Of a DNA stretch of 64,000 nucleotides, positions 56,260 through 64,000 are shown in pieces (position 1 is the first letter of the stretch; each line of letters starts with the position of its first letter). The notes under the pieces are model-generated. The model was not told the DNA's origin. It worked only from the letters and a program-made list of their open reading frames with translations, and did not search any database. The position numbers and the translations under genes are program-made. Origin of the DNA: Bacteroidales bacterium (GTDB taxonomy: Bacteria > Bacteroidota > Bacteroidia > Bacteroidales > UBA932); NCBI GenBank assembly GCA_017477245.1, contig JAFUWY010000014.1, positions 1 to 64,000 of the forward strand. Direction: 5' to 3'.

Positions 56260-57117
56260 ATGGAACCACTCCAAGTACACTATTCGGACGGCGACATGGT
56301 GATCCTCGACAATCTGGCTGATTTCCAGCAGGTCGAGACCACGGAGGCCGGCATGATCCTGTCCATCATCGTCGTGGACGGGCGCCTGCGGATCGACATC
56401 GGGGGAGTCCCGACGGAAGTCCGCGCGCACGACATGCTGATCTGCCCGCCCGGGACCGTGCTGGACAACATCTTCAGCAGTCCGGACTTCCGGGGCCTGA
56501 TCTTCGGCATGTCGTACGCGAAGTTCCAGAAGACGGTGGGGGCGGACGACAGTCTCTGGTCGGTGATGATGTATGCGCGCGAGCATCCCGTCTACCACAT
56601 GACCGACGCCGAGATGCGCATCGGCTCGCACATTTTCCACCTTTTCCAGGAGAAGCTGTCCGGGCCCCAGGATTTCTATTACAAGGAAGTGATGCAGTCG
56701 CTGATGGTGACGGCCTTCTACGAGATCAGCGTGATCATCAAGCGCAACATGATCCCGGCCGGCTCCGGCCCGGTCCGCCAGCACGAAAGGATCTTCAAGT
56801 CCTTCCTCTCCATGCTGGCCGATTCGGACGGCCGGCGCCGGACCGTGGCCGACTACGCCCAGGCGCTCTGCATCTCGCCCAAATACCTGTCGGCCTGCGT
56901 GCGCAAGTCCAGCGGCCGCTCCGTCCTGTCGTGGATCCACGAATACACGCTGGAAGGGATCTCCCGGCAGCTGCGGGGCTCGGACCGCTCCGTCAAGGAG
57001 ATCGCGGCCGACTACGGCTTCACGAGCCTCTCGGCCTTCGGCAAATTCGTCAAGACGCGCCTGGGCGCCTCCCCGAGGGATTACCGGGCGGAAAACCGGA
57101 AGAAAGAGGGGAGTTAA
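56260..57117 (+). CDS. AraC-family transcriptional regulator
   Basis: 285 aa. The N-terminal half is a cupin-like sensing domain (GMILSIIVVDGRLRIDIGG, HDMLICPPGTVLDN). The C-terminal 95 residues hold two helix-turn-helix motifs (VADYAQALCISPKYLSACVRK and VKEIAADYGFTSLSAFGKFVK) with the AraC signature ending LGASPRDYR. It is divergent from the acyl-CoA synthetase gene and may control it. The frame extends to 56146, but the promoter lies within that extension. Confidence 0.93.
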   Translation: MEPLQVHYSDGDMVILDNLADFQQVETTEAGMILSIIVVDGRLRIDIGGVPTEVRAHDMLICPPGTVLDNIFSSPDFRGLIFGMSYAKFQKTVGADDSLWSVMMYAREHPVYHMTDAEMRIGSHIFHLFQEKLSGPQDFYYKEVMQSLMVTAFYEISVIIKRNMIPAGSGPVRQHERIFKSFLSMLADSDGRRRTVADYAQALCISPKYLSACVRKSSGRSVLSWIHEYTLEGISRQLRGSDRSVKEIAADYGFTSLSAFGKFVKTRLGASPRDYRAENRKKEGS

Positions 57118-57137
57118 TGTTTTTCAAAAAAAATGTT

Positions 57138-57145
57138 TATATTTG
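57138..57145 (+). promoter_or_regulatory. -7 box of tRNA-Ala
   Basis: TATATTTG, 11 bp before the tRNA 5' end. Confidence 0.7.
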
Positions 57146-57156
57146 CATCCGCAAAC

Positions 57157-57229
57157 GGGGTATTAGCTCAGTTGGTAGAGCGTTAGGTTCGCAATCTAGA
57201 GGTCAGGGGTTCGACCCCCCTATACTCCA
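57157..57229 (+). tRNA. tRNA-Ala (anticodon CGC)
   Basis: Folds fully: acceptor GGGGTAT/ATACTCC, D arm GCTC-AGTTGGTA-GAGC, anticodon loop TTCGCAA with anticodon CGC, T arm AGGGG-TTCGACC-CCCCT, discriminator A. The third acceptor pair is G-U, the identity element of alanine tRNAs. CCA is not encoded. The 3' end is mirrored as GTGGAGTAT after the terminator hairpin. Confidence 0.95.
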
Positions 57230-57236
57230 CAAAAAA

Positions 57237-57262
57237 GTCCGGCAAGCCTGCCGGACTTTTTT
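57237..57262 (+). terminator. Terminator of tRNA-Ala
   Basis: GTCCGGCA-AGCC-TGCCGGAC followed by six T. A second copy of the hairpin and T-run occurs in the next repeat unit at about 57355-57378. Confidence 0.9.
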
Positions 57263-57470
57263 CGTGGAGTATCCGCTCCGCTCATACGGGGGAAAGGTTT
57301 CCCCCGCACGGCTTCGCCGTCCCCCTTCTGTCGGCCTTCGGCCTCCGACTCCTTCCGGCAAGCCTGCCGGACTTTTTTCGTGGAGTATCCGCTCCGCTCA
57401 TACGGGGGAAAGGTTTCCCCCGCACGGCTTCGCCGTCCCCCTTCTGTCGGCCTTCGGCCTCCGACTCCTG
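57239..57470. repeat. Two tandem 116-bp palindromic units after tRNA-Ala
   Basis: 57239-57354 and 57355-57470 are essentially identical. Each holds the terminator hairpin, GTGGAGTAT (inverted tRNA 3' end), GTAT-CCGCTCCGCTC-ATAC, the perfect hairpin CGGGGGAAAGGTTTCCCCCG (57287-57306), ACGGCTTCGCCGT, CCCCCTTCTGTCG and GGCCTTCGGCC. The remaining 57471-57537 holds nothing recognisable. The element is related to 26147-26195. Confidence 0.95.
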
Positions 57471-57537
57471 CCCCACTGAACGATACGATCGAGGCCCGCT
57501 GTGGCCGGGAGACACGAACAACGGAGCGGAAAAATGC

Positions 57538-57545
57538 TATCTTTG
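57538..57545 (+). promoter_or_regulatory. -7 box of the symporter gene
   Basis: TATCTTTG, 4 nt before the ATG at 57550: predicted leaderless transcript. Confidence 0.6.
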
Positions 57546-57549
57546 CAGT

Positions 57550-58749
57550 ATGGGGTTCTGGAAGAATTACGGATTTACGCTGGCGCTGCTGGCGGGATTG
57601 GCTGCGGGAGCCGTGTGCGGACTGGTGTGGGGAGAGGGGACGGCTGTGGTGCGGCCGGTCGGAGACGTGTTCCTGGACGTGGTGTTCGTGCTGATCGTGC
57701 CGCTGGTGGTATTCAGCATGTCGTCGGCAGCCGTCAAGGTCTGCCGCAGCGGCATGGCCTGGCGCCTGTTGGGGACGACCCTGGGCGTGTTCGTGCTGAT
57801 GTCGGTCGTGGCGGCCGTCCTGACCTATGTCCTCCTGATGCTCTGGCACCCCTTCGAAGCGGCGGACCCCGCGACCTTCCTGTCCGGGCTGGAGCCCGAA
57901 GGAGGCGGCGGCCGGGTGTCGCTGAAAGCGGCCGTGGCGGCGTCGCTCCTGCCGCTGATCGGCGCCTCGGTCCTGGCAGGGGTCGTCATCGCCCTGTTCG
58001 GGGAGAAAGGCCGCCGGGTAGCGGAATTCCTCGACAAGGCCTCGGCGCTGACGGTCCGGACGATGCAGGTGGTGATGTACGCCGCCCCCGTGTGCCTGGG
58101 CTGCTATTTCGCCTGGACGGTCGGAAGCCTGGGACGCACGGTCCTGGGCGGGTACGCGGATGCCGTGCTGGTCTACGGGGTGGCGGCCCTGGTCGTATTC
58201 TTCCTGGTCAACTCCGGCTGGGTGATGCTCTGTGGCGGGAAGAGCCGCCTCCGGAGCTACTGGCGGAGGATCGTCCCGCCGTCCCTGATGGCGGTGGCCA
58301 CGGCCTCCAGCGCCGTATGCCTCCCGCTCGGCATGGCGGCCGCCACCGGCATGGGCGTCCGGCCGCTGGTCTCCGACAGCGTCATCCCGCTGGGCACCAA
58401 CATCCACAAGGACGGCTCTACGATGGTCGGCGTGGTGAAGGTCGTGTTCCTGCTGGGCGTTTTCGGCGCGGCGGCGCCGACCTGGGGCGACCTGTTCCAG
58501 GTCGTGGGCGTGGGACTGCTGGTCGGCATGGTCATCGGCGCCGTCCCCACGGGCGGCATGACCGGGGAACTGCTGGTCTGCACGCTGTTCGGCTATGCGC
58601 CGGAAATGGCCGCCATCCTGATGGTCTTCAGTACATTGATAGATATCCCGGCCACGCTGCTGAACGTAGCCGGGAATGTGGTGGCCGCCGTGCTGACGGA
58701 CCGGCTGACGCCGGCGTCCGTCAGATCGAAAGGATGCTCAGGACGTTGA
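57550..58749 (+). CDS. Dicarboxylate/amino acid:cation symporter (DAACS/GltP-SstT type)
   Basis: 399 aa integral membrane protein of the glutamate-transporter fold. Eight helices; the re-entrant loop with serine-rich tip [13 protein letters not shown] (hairpin 1) and the [16 protein letters not shown] block (helix 7 region, with NTD-type motif altered to NIHKDG) are seen. Substrates of the family are acidic or neutral amino acids and C4-dicarboxylates, moved with Na+ or H+. It overlaps the convergent pfkA by 29 bp. Confidence 0.92.
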   Translation: MGFWKNYGFTLALLAGLAAGAVCGLVWGEGTAVVRPVGDVFLDVVFVLIVPLVVFSMSSAAVKVCRSGMAWRLLGTTLGVFVLMSVVAAVLTYVLLMLWHPFEAADPATFLSGLEPEGGGGRVSLKAAVAASLLPLIGASVLAGVVIALFGEKGRRVAEFLDKASALTVRTMQVVMYAAPVCLGCYFAWTVGSLGRTVLGGYADAVLVYGVAALVVFFLVNSGWVMLCGGKSRLRSYWRRIVPPSLMAVATASSAVCLPLGMAAATGMGVRPLVSDSVIPLGTNIHKDGSTMVGVVKVVFLLGVFGAAAPTWGDLFQVVGVGLLVGMVIGAVPTGGMTGELLVCTLFGYAPEMAAILMVFSTLIDIPATLLNVAGNVVAAVLTDRLTPASVRSKGCSGR

Positions 58750-59692
58750 TGAGCTCCTTGTCGATCGGCTTGTCGTAGTGGACGGCGCGGGAGATCGGGA
58801 CGTAGACGATCTGGTCGTTCTTGATGCCGACCATCACGTTGCGCTGGCCCTCCTTGAGCGCGTCGATGGCGGCGACGCCCAGCCGGCTGGCTAGGATGCG
58901 GTCCTGGGCGGTGGGGGAGCCGCCGCGCTGGAGATGTCCCAGGATGGAGACCTTCACCTTGTATTCCGGATACTCCTGGCGGACGCGCTCGGCATAGTGC
59001 ATGGCGCCGCCGTCCTTCTCGGACACGATGACGATGCTGCTGTTCTTGCTCTTGCGGATGCCGCGGCCGATGAAGGCGGCCAGCTGGTCGATGTCGGTCT
59101 GGTCCTCGGGGATGATGGCCGCCTCGGCGCCGGCGGCGATGGCGCTGTTCTGCGCCAGAAAGCCGGCGTCGCGCCCCATCACCTCCACGAAGAAGATGCG
59201 GTCGTGGCTGTTGGCCGTGTCGCGGATCTTGTCCACGCACTCCATGATGGTGTTGAGGGCGGTGTCGTAGCCGATGGTCAGGTCGGTGCCGTAGAGGTCG
59301 TTGTCGATGGTGCCGGGCAGGCCGATGACCGGGATGTCGTGTTCGCTGGCCAGCGCCTGGGCGCCGGAGAGCGAACCGTTGCCGCCGATCACCACCAGGG
59401 CGTCGATGCCGAACTTCTTGACGTTTTCGTAGGCCTTGGCGCGTCCCTCCGGGGTGCGGAACTCCTCGCTGCGGGCCGTCTTGAGGATGGTGCCGCCGCG
59501 CTGGATGGTGTTGCTGACGCTGGAACTGGTGAACTCCTTGATGTCGCCCATGATCAGGCCTTCCCAGCCGCGGTAGATGCCGAAGACTTTCCATCCTTCG
59601 TAGATGGCGGCGCGGGTGACGGCGCGGATCGCTGCATTCATCCCAGGTGCATCTCCACCTGAGGTGAGAACTCCTATAGAATTAATTTTCAT
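58721..59692 (-). CDS. pfkA: ATP-type 6-phosphofructokinase with Asn in the GGDGS motif
   Basis: 323 aa. N-terminal [18 protein letters not shown], substrate site LPGTIDND and [11 protein letters not shown] are those of ATP-dependent PfkA. The Mg-ATP motif reads GGNGS: Asn105 replaces the aspartate of GGDGS (codon AAC). In E. coli this aspartate (Asp103) helps bind Mg-ATP, so activity or donor use may be changed. With the pfp gene 29 kb away, this copy could be specialised. It is 4 bp after the LOG gene, on the same strand. Confidence 0.93.
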   Translation of the reverse strand: MKINSIGVLTSGGDAPGMNAAIRAVTRAAIYEGWKVFGIYRGWEGLIMGDIKEFTSSSVSNTIQRGGTILKTARSEEFRTPEGRAKAYENVKKFGIDALVVIGGNGSLSGAQALASEHDIPVIGLPGTIDNDLYGTDLTIGYDTALNTIMECVDKIRDTANSHDRIFFVEVMGRDAGFLAQNSAIAAGAEAAIIPEDQTDIDQLAAFIGRGIRKSKNSSIVIVSEKDGGAMHYAERVRQEYPEYKVKVSILGHLQRGGSPTAQDRILASRLGVAAIDALKEGQRNVMVGIKNDQIVYVPISRAVHYDKPIDKELINVLSILSI

Positions 59693-59696
59693 ACTG

Positions 59697-60611
59697 TTAT
59701 TGTTTGTTTATCGAATTATCGGGGCGGAACTTCATGATCTCCTGGATCACTTCGTCCGGGTCGTCGGTCAGGGAGAGCAGGAGGTTCTTGTACTTGCCGC
59801 GGGCGACCATGTCCTCCAGGAAGGGATAGACGGGGATCTCCTCCGAGAAGAACTGCCGGCCCAGGAAGGCCATCGGGCTGGCGACGCCGCAGGTGACGTA
59901 GTGGTCCTGGGCGGCTTCCTGGAAGATCTCCTGCACCGTGCCGGCCGATCCCGGCGTGAAGATGAGGCCGCCCACGGCGATGGAGAGGATGCTGTCCTCG
60001 CGGATGCTGTTCTCGTAGAACTTGGCGATGCGGGTGGCGAACGGCGTGGCCGGTTCGTGGCCGTAGAGCCAGGTCGGGATGCCGAGGCTCTCGCAGGCTC
60101 CCTGGGGATACCGGTACATCACCCGGAATGCGGAGCCGAGCCAGTCAGGCTCGCGGAAGGTGTCGGCTTCGTAGACGAGCTGGCGGATGGCGCCGTCAAG
60201 CTCGCTGTCCGGGCGCCCGGCCATCCAGGCGCCGAGGTGCGTCGCCTCCATGGCGCCGGGGCCGCCGCCCGAGACCATCAGCTTGCCGCGTTCGGTCAGT
60301 TGCTTGGAGATGTAGGCGACGTTGCGGAATGCGGGATCGGAGCGGCGCATGGCGTGTCCGCCCATCACGCCGACGACCTGGCCGGGATCGTAGCCCTGCA
60401 GGAAGCGGTGCATCGCCTCGCTGACGGAATGGTCGTGCAGGGTCCGGGCGAGGGTGACCTGGAAGTCGTTGCTCCGCCGGCCATGGAAGCAGTAGTCAGC
60501 GTAGGCCTGTCCGTCGTAGCAGCGGTCGTAAGACTTGCTGTCTGAAGGATCGAATCCCTCGTAGAGGGAAGCGGCGTCGTAGAGTTCGCGCCGGATCTGG
60601 TAACTATCCAT
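59697..60611 (-). CDS. LOG-family nucleotide-binding protein
   Basis: 304 aa. The Rossmann-like motif [11 protein letters not shown] and the [12 protein letters not shown] motif (PGGxGTxxE type) identify the LOG/lysine decarboxylase-like family. Short members cleave cytokinin-type or other ribonucleotide monophosphates (phosphoribohydrolase); this one has a long N-terminal part and the real substrate is unknown. It precedes pfkA by 4 bp. A TATATTCG box on the - strand at 60633-60640 could be its promoter. Confidence 0.88.
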   Translation of the reverse strand: MDSYQIRRELYDAASLYEGFDPSDSKSYDRCYDGQAYADYCFHGRRSNDFQVTLARTLHDHSVSEAMHRFLQGYDPGQVVGVMGGHAMRRSDPAFRNVAYISKQLTERGKLMVSGGGPGAMEATHLGAWMAGRPDSELDGAIRQLVYEADTFREPDWLGSAFRVMYRYPQGACESLGIPTWLYGHEPATPFATRIAKFYENSIREDSILSIAVGGLIFTPGSAGTVQEIFQEAAQDHYVTCGVASPMAFLGRQFFSEEIPVYPFLEDMVARGKYKNLLLSLTDDPDEVIQEIMKFRPDNSINKQ

Positions 60612-60736
60612 GGCTCTCAGGTTTTATCATTGCGAATATACAAAAAAAACGCGGGTTTGGGGCAGGTTGCTGTCAAGTTGGCTAAAAATCATATAATCAG
60701 TTGATAAATAATGGATAAAACATAGAAGTTAAGAGC

Positions 60737-60754
60737 TATAACAATTTTGTTATA
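60737..60754. promoter_or_regulatory. 18-bp palindrome upstream of the YegP gene
   Basis: TATAACAATTTTGTTATA has perfect 8-bp arms, in an AT-rich intergenic region between divergent genes. A possible operator; the regulator is unknown. Confidence 0.35.
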
Positions 60755-60809
60755 TCGCATGTGTGACAAAAAAATAAAGGATCCGGGGTACATCGCACGA
60801 TAAAATTGC

Positions 60810-60817
60810 TATATTTG
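60810..60817 (+). promoter_or_regulatory. -7 box of the YegP gene
   Basis: TATATTTG, 39 bp before the ATG at 60857. Confidence 0.65.
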
Positions 60818-60856
60818 TGTTTAGCGAAAACCATTAATTTATTAAACACTGAAACA

Positions 60857-61189
60857 ATGGGAAAATTTGTTGTCTCTCTCCGCAAGAACGGCGAGTTCCA
60901 GTTTAACCTGAAGGCCACCAACGGCCAGGTCATCCTCACCAGCGAAGGCTACACCACCAAAGCCGCCTGCCTCAACGGCATCGAGTCCGTCCGCAAGAAC
61001 GGCCCCATCGAGGATCGCTACGAGATCAAGGTCGCCAAGAACGGCAAGCCTTTCTTCAACCTCAAGGCTTCCAACGGCCAGGTCGTCGGCTCCAGCCAGA
61101 TGTATGCCTCCGAGCGTACCATGAAGCAGGGCATCGCATCCGTGATGCGCAACGCTCCCGAGTCCCCGGTCGTCGAGGAGCTCGACTAA
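60857..61189 (+). CDS. YegP-family protein (two DUF1508 repeats)
   Basis: 110 aa made of two tandem DUF1508 units: FVVSLRKNGEFQFNLKATNG...GIESVRKN and YEIKVAKNGKPFFNLKASNG...GIASVMRN. The family folds as paired beta-beta-alpha units; its function is unknown, with proposals around stress. Strong codon bias (as in gap) suggests a high level of expression. It is followed by a strong terminator, so it is monocistronic. Confidence 0.95.
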   Translation: MGKFVVSLRKNGEFQFNLKATNGQVILTSEGYTTKAACLNGIESVRKNGPIEDRYEIKVAKNGKPFFNLKASNGQVVGSSQMYASERTMKQGIASVMRNAPESPVVEELD

Positions 61190-61209
61190 TCTTGCCCGGA
61201 ATCTTCAGG

Positions 61210-61244
61210 AAGCCGGATTTCCCTGCGGAAATCCGGCTTTTCTT
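61210..61244 (+). terminator. Terminator of the YegP gene
   Basis: AAGCCGGATTTCC-CTGC-GGAAATCCGGCTT, perfect 13-bp stem, followed by TTTCTTT. Confidence 0.93.
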
Positions 61245-61247
61245 TCG

Positions 61248-61255
61248 TATATTTG
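61248..61255 (+). promoter_or_regulatory. -7 box of the TrmH-family gene
   Basis: TATATTTG, directly after the terminator; the ATG follows 6 nt later. Confidence 0.6.
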
Positions 61256-61261
61256 CCCGAT

Positions 61262-61966
61262 ATGAGCATCACCCAGGCAGAAATCAAGCAGATCCGTTCG
61301 CTGCGCGAAAAGAAGTTCCGCGACGAATACGGCCTGTTTGTCGTCGAAGGGGAGAAGATGGTCCGGGAGGCGCTTGATTCCGCCTTCGAAGTGGTACGGG
61401 TCTGGCGCCGCGACGAGATCGGCGAAGCCGCCATGGCGCGGATCAGCCAGCTGTCGACGCCTTCTCCCGTGCTCGCCGTCGTGGCGCGGCCCTCGCAGGC
61501 CGCCATGCCGGATCCCGAGCCGGGGCTCTGCCTGGCGCTGGACGGCATCCGCGACCCCGGCAACCTGGGCACGATCCTGCGCACGGCCGACTGGTTCGGC
61601 GTGCAGGCCGTCTATCTCTCGGCCGACTGCGTCGAGCCCTACAATCCCAAGGTCATCCAGTCCTCGATGGGCTCCATCTTCCGGGTCCGCACGGCGACGG
61701 CCGACCTGCCGGAGCTGGCACGCCGCTTCCGCGAAGCCGGCAGGCCCGTCTACGGCACGTTCCTGGACGGCACGGACCTGTATCGCAGGGAGCTTTCGCC
61801 CGAAGGGCTCGTCGTCATGGGCAACGAAGCCGCCGGCATCCGTCCGGAAGTGGCGGCCCAGGTCGATGCGCGTCTGCTGATCCCTTCTTTCGGCCGGTCC
61901 GGCGCCGAGTCGCTCAACGTGGCCGTCGCTACGGCCGTCACGCTTTCTGAATTCCGGAGAAGATGA
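61262..61966 (+). CDS. TrmH/SpoU-family RNA 2'-O-methyltransferase
   Basis: 234 aa. An N-terminal substrate-binding part (KFRDEYGLFVVEGEKMVREAL) and the SPOUT knot: LDGIRDPGNLGTILRTADWFGV, VIQSSMGSIFRV, LVVMGNEAAGIRPEV, IPSFGRSGAESLNVAVATAV. These are the three TrmH motifs. It methylates ribose in rRNA or tRNA; which site cannot be said. Its stop overlaps the start of the TamL-like gene (ATGA). Confidence 0.94.
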   Translation: MSITQAEIKQIRSLREKKFRDEYGLFVVEGEKMVREALDSAFEVVRVWRRDEIGEAAMARISQLSTPSPVLAVVARPSQAAMPDPEPGLCLALDGIRDPGNLGTILRTADWFGVQAVYLSADCVEPYNPKVIQSSMGSIFRVRTATADLPELARRFREAGRPVYGTFLDGTDLYRRELSPEGLVVMGNEAAGIRPEVAAQVDARLLIPSFGRSGAESLNVAVATAVTLSEFRRR

Positions 61967-64000
61967 AGCGGTTCGTACTGATGCTCACCCTGTTGCTGCT
62001 CGTTATCTCATGCAGCACTACAAAGCTTCTGCCAGAGGGGGCTTACCGCCTGGCCTCCAACAAGGTGGAGTTCGCGGGCAAGGAGAAGCTCCGCGCTTCC
62101 GAAGTCTCGCCCTATATCCGCCAGCAACCGAACTCCAGCATCCTGTTCGGATGGAACCCCTTCCTCTACGTATACAACTGGTCCAACGGCAGCGGCGAGG
62201 GCATCAACCGTTTCTGGGAGAAACTGGGTGAGGCGCCCGTGGTCTTCGACCCGTCCCTGATGGAGAGCTCCCGCACCAACATCGTCAACCACCTGCGGAC
62301 GCTCGGATACTACGATTCCAAGGTGGATGCGCACGTGGCGTATGCCGGCCGCCAGGCCCGGGTGAAGTACATCGTGGAGCCGGGCCACCGTTTCCGGATC
62401 GACAGCCTGGTCTTCGACGTGCCCGGCGGCACGTTCGGGGAGGAATTCCGCGCCGACAGCGCCCATGTGACGGTCAAGGTGGGGGACTTCCTCTCGGAGA
62501 AGGACCTGGAGGCCGAGACGGTGCGCGGCGCGTCCGTGTTCCGCAACCTCGGCTACTACGACTTCAACAAGAACCATTATTTCTTCGAGGCGGACACGCT
62601 GACGGACCGGACGACGCTCTACTACCGGATCCGGGGCTACACCCGCAACGAGACCGCGGCCAGTGATGCCCCGATCCGCAAGTACCGCATCGGCAACGTG
62701 CGCATCTCGCACCCCAGCGAGATCCGCTTCCGGGAGGAGCTGCTGCGCAAGTTCAATACGATCCGCCCGGGGGAGACCTACAGCGAGCGGATGGTCAACA
62801 CGACGTACAACCGTTATTCGGCCCTCAAGGTCTTCAACAACGTCAGCATCGAGATGATGCCCACGGACAGCACGACCGTGGACTGCGACATCCGGCTGGG
62901 CGGCTCGGACATGATGGGGTTCAAGGCCAACATGGAGGCCTCCACCAATGCCTCCGGCCTGCTCGGCTTCTCGCCGCAGATCAGCTTCTACCACAAGAAC
63001 CTCTTCCACGGCGGGGAGTGGCTGAACCTCGGCTTCTCGGGCAACTGGCAGTTCATGCCCAGTTCCGGCGCCCATTCGACGGAATTCGGTATCTCCTCCA
63101 GCCTGAGCTTCCCGCGCCTGCTGGGCTATCCGATGGAGCGGATCCGCGGCGTCAACATCCCGCGCACCGAGATCTCGGCCTCGTTCAACTACCAGAACCG
63201 GCCGGAATACCGCCGCAGCCTGGCGACGCTCAACTACGGCTTCACCGGCCAGATGGGGCGCCGGGTCTTCTACCAGATCAATCCTTTCCAGTTGAACCTG
63301 GCCCGCCTCTACGCGATCAGCGAGGACTTCCAGCAGGTCATGATCGAGTATCCCTACCTGTGGGATACCTTCGAGAACCATATCGACGCCGGCGTCGGCG
63401 GGATGCTCTACTACACGACCGACGCGGACGTGGTCCCCAAGACGGCCTACCATTACGGCCGGCTCTCGCTCAACGTGTCCGGCAACCTGATCTCCCTGTT
63501 CAATTCGGTCTTGCCCCTGTCGGACGCCGGGCTCCGGCCGCAGCGCCTGCTGCTCGGACTGCCGTACAAGCAATATGTCCGCGCCGAGCTGAACCTCGGC
63601 AAGGTCTTCCGCTTCGGCTGGGAGCAGGACCAGGCCCTGGCCCTGCATCTCGTGGCCGGAGCCGGGTGGGCGTACGGCAATTCGTATGCCCTGTCGTTCG
63701 AAAGGCAGTTCTACTGCGGCGGCGCCAGCAGCATGCGCGGCTGGCAGGCCCGTACCCTGGGCCCGGGCCATGAGGCGCTCAGCTCCTTCTTCGTGCTCCC
63801 CAGCCAGACCGGCAACCTCAAGCTGGAGGCCGACATGGAGTACCGCTTCCCGTTGTTCTGGAAGCTCGAGGGAGCCCTGTTCGCCGAGGCCGGAAACGTG
63901 TGGGAGATGGGCCAGGAAGACGAACTGAGCCGCTTCAGCGTGGGCAGTATCGCCGGCGACTGGGGGCTCGGCGTCCGGGTCAACCTCGATTTCATCCTGC
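61963..64000 (+). CDS. TamL/BamA-family outer-membrane lipoprotein (3' end cut by window)
   Basis: At least 679 codons without a stop. The lipobox VISCS (Cys17) is followed at once by STTKLLPEGAYRLASNKVEF, the start typical of TamL, the Bacteroidota lipoprotein relative of TamA. POTRA-like domains (TLGYYDSKVDAHV, FRNLGYYDFNKNHYFF, FNTIRPGETYSERMV) lead to a 16-strand-type barrel region. GASSMRGWQARTLGP matches the conserved loop-6 motif of Omp85 proteins (usually VRGY/F). It is thought to help insert or transport envelope components with TamB. Confidence 0.9.
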   Translation, partial: MKRFVLMLTLLLLVISCSTTKLLPEGAYRLASNKVEFAGKEKLRASEVSPYIRQQPNSSILFGWNPFLYVYNWSNGSGEGINRFWEKLGEAPVVFDPSLMESSRTNIVNHLRTLGYYDSKVDAHVAYAGRQARVKYIVEPGHRFRIDSLVFDVPGGTFGEEFRADSAHVTVKVGDFLSEKDLEAETVRGASVFRNLGYYDFNKNHYFFEADTLTDRTTLYYRIRGYTRNETAASDAPIRKYRIGNVRISHPSEIRFREELLRKFNTIRPGETYSERMVNTTYNRYSALKVFNNVSIEMMPTDSTTVDCDIRLGGSDMMGFKANMEASTNASGLLGFSPQISFYHKNLFHGGEWLNLGFSGNWQFMPSSGAHSTEFGISSSLSFPRLLGYPMERIRGVNIPRTEISASFNYQNRPEYRRSLATLNYGFTGQMGRRVFYQINPFQLNLARLYAISEDFQQVMIEYPYLWDTFENHIDAGVGGMLYYTTDADVVPKTAYHYGRLSLNVSGNLISLFNSVLPLSDAGLRPQRLLLGLPYKQYVRAELNLGKVFRFGWEQDQALALHLVAGAGWAYGNSYALSFERQFYCGGASSMRGWQARTLGPGHEALSSFFVLPSQTGNLKLEADMEYRFPLFWKLEGALFAEAGNVWEMGQEDELSRFSVGSIAGDWGLGVRVNLDFIL

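Noticed and set aside
60612-60856. Riboswitch or small RNA upstream of the YegP gene
   Set aside because: Only an 18-bp palindrome and a promoter are seen; no conserved aptamer-like structure recognisable by eye.

Overview
The window is one contiguous piece of a GC-rich Bacteroidota chromosome, probably Bacteroidales of the Cryptobacteroides/Rikenellaceae kind. This is inferred from: promoters of the TAnnTTTG type (often TATATTTG); a FecI/FecR/TonB-receptor/DUF4249 cassette; S46 dipeptidyl peptidase; a TamL-like lipoprotein; a PPi-type phosphofructokinase beside an ATP-type one; anaerobic sulfatase maturase; and many short lipoprotein signals. Nothing suggests a plasmid or prophage. It is core chromosome carrying an unusual load of palindromic repeats.

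Layout. 1-2 kb: tail of an O-antigen ligase-like protein and a signal peptidase. 2-12.3 kb, + strand: gap, then pepC, pssA, a lipoprotein, a DEDD exonuclease, rlmI and a very large GH2 glycosidase. 12.4-21.6 kb, - strand: a tight run read ligA, brkB-like, rel, Ig-like lipoprotein, outer-membrane protein, ispG. 21.8-26.1 kb, + strand: TonB-type receptor and a LytS/LytTR two-component pair. 26.1-29 kb: a RAYT-like HUH transposase bracketed by two tandem arrays of 51-bp units. 29-42 kb: pfp, trpB-like, threonine aldolase, ybaK, PNPOx lipoprotein, DUF1593 hydrolase, BASS transporter, ferredoxin-type aldo/keto reductase, tandem esterase, SGNH hydrolase, anSME. 42-47 kb: remnant of a GH78 rhamnosidase and two paralogous GH3 beta-glucosidases. 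47-52.3 kb, - strand: fecI, fecR, STN-type TonB receptor, DUF4249 lipoprotein. 52.4-64 kb: DPP11-like peptidase, acyl-CoA synthetase, AraC regulator, tRNA-Ala(CGC), dicarboxylate-type symporter, pfkA, LOG protein, YegP, TrmH-family methyltransferase, and the start of a TamL/BamA-family lipoprotein.

The most unusual content is the repeat biology. The RAYT-like gene (27031-27978) lies between a 14-unit array (26267-26981) and a 7-unit array (28356-28712). Both have a 51-bp period, and their units are homologous in opposite orientation. Elsewhere, shorter mosaic palindromic elements sit inside coding genes without breaking the frame: twice to three times in rlmI, and in ispG, ligA, the O-antigen ligase-like gene and probably the GH2 gene. 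They share modules (a 61-bp core, CCCTCCC spacers, CTTACGA..GCCG..GGGTGGC, GCTCCGCT-type loops) but have locus-specific, nearly perfect inverted arms. A tandem 116-bp pair of the same style follows tRNA-Ala. A RAYT/REP-like system that diversifies proteins in frame is the main hypothesis. It is inferred from sequence only.

Metabolically the window combines glycolysis (gap, pfp, pfkA), isoprenoid and phospholipid synthesis, stringent response, DNA and RNA maintenance, peptide uptake (pepC, DPP11) and polysaccharide breakdown (GH2, GH3 pair, tandem esterase, SGNH hydrolase). Several genes have the -7 box 4-6 nt before the ATG, which predicts leaderless mRNAs.
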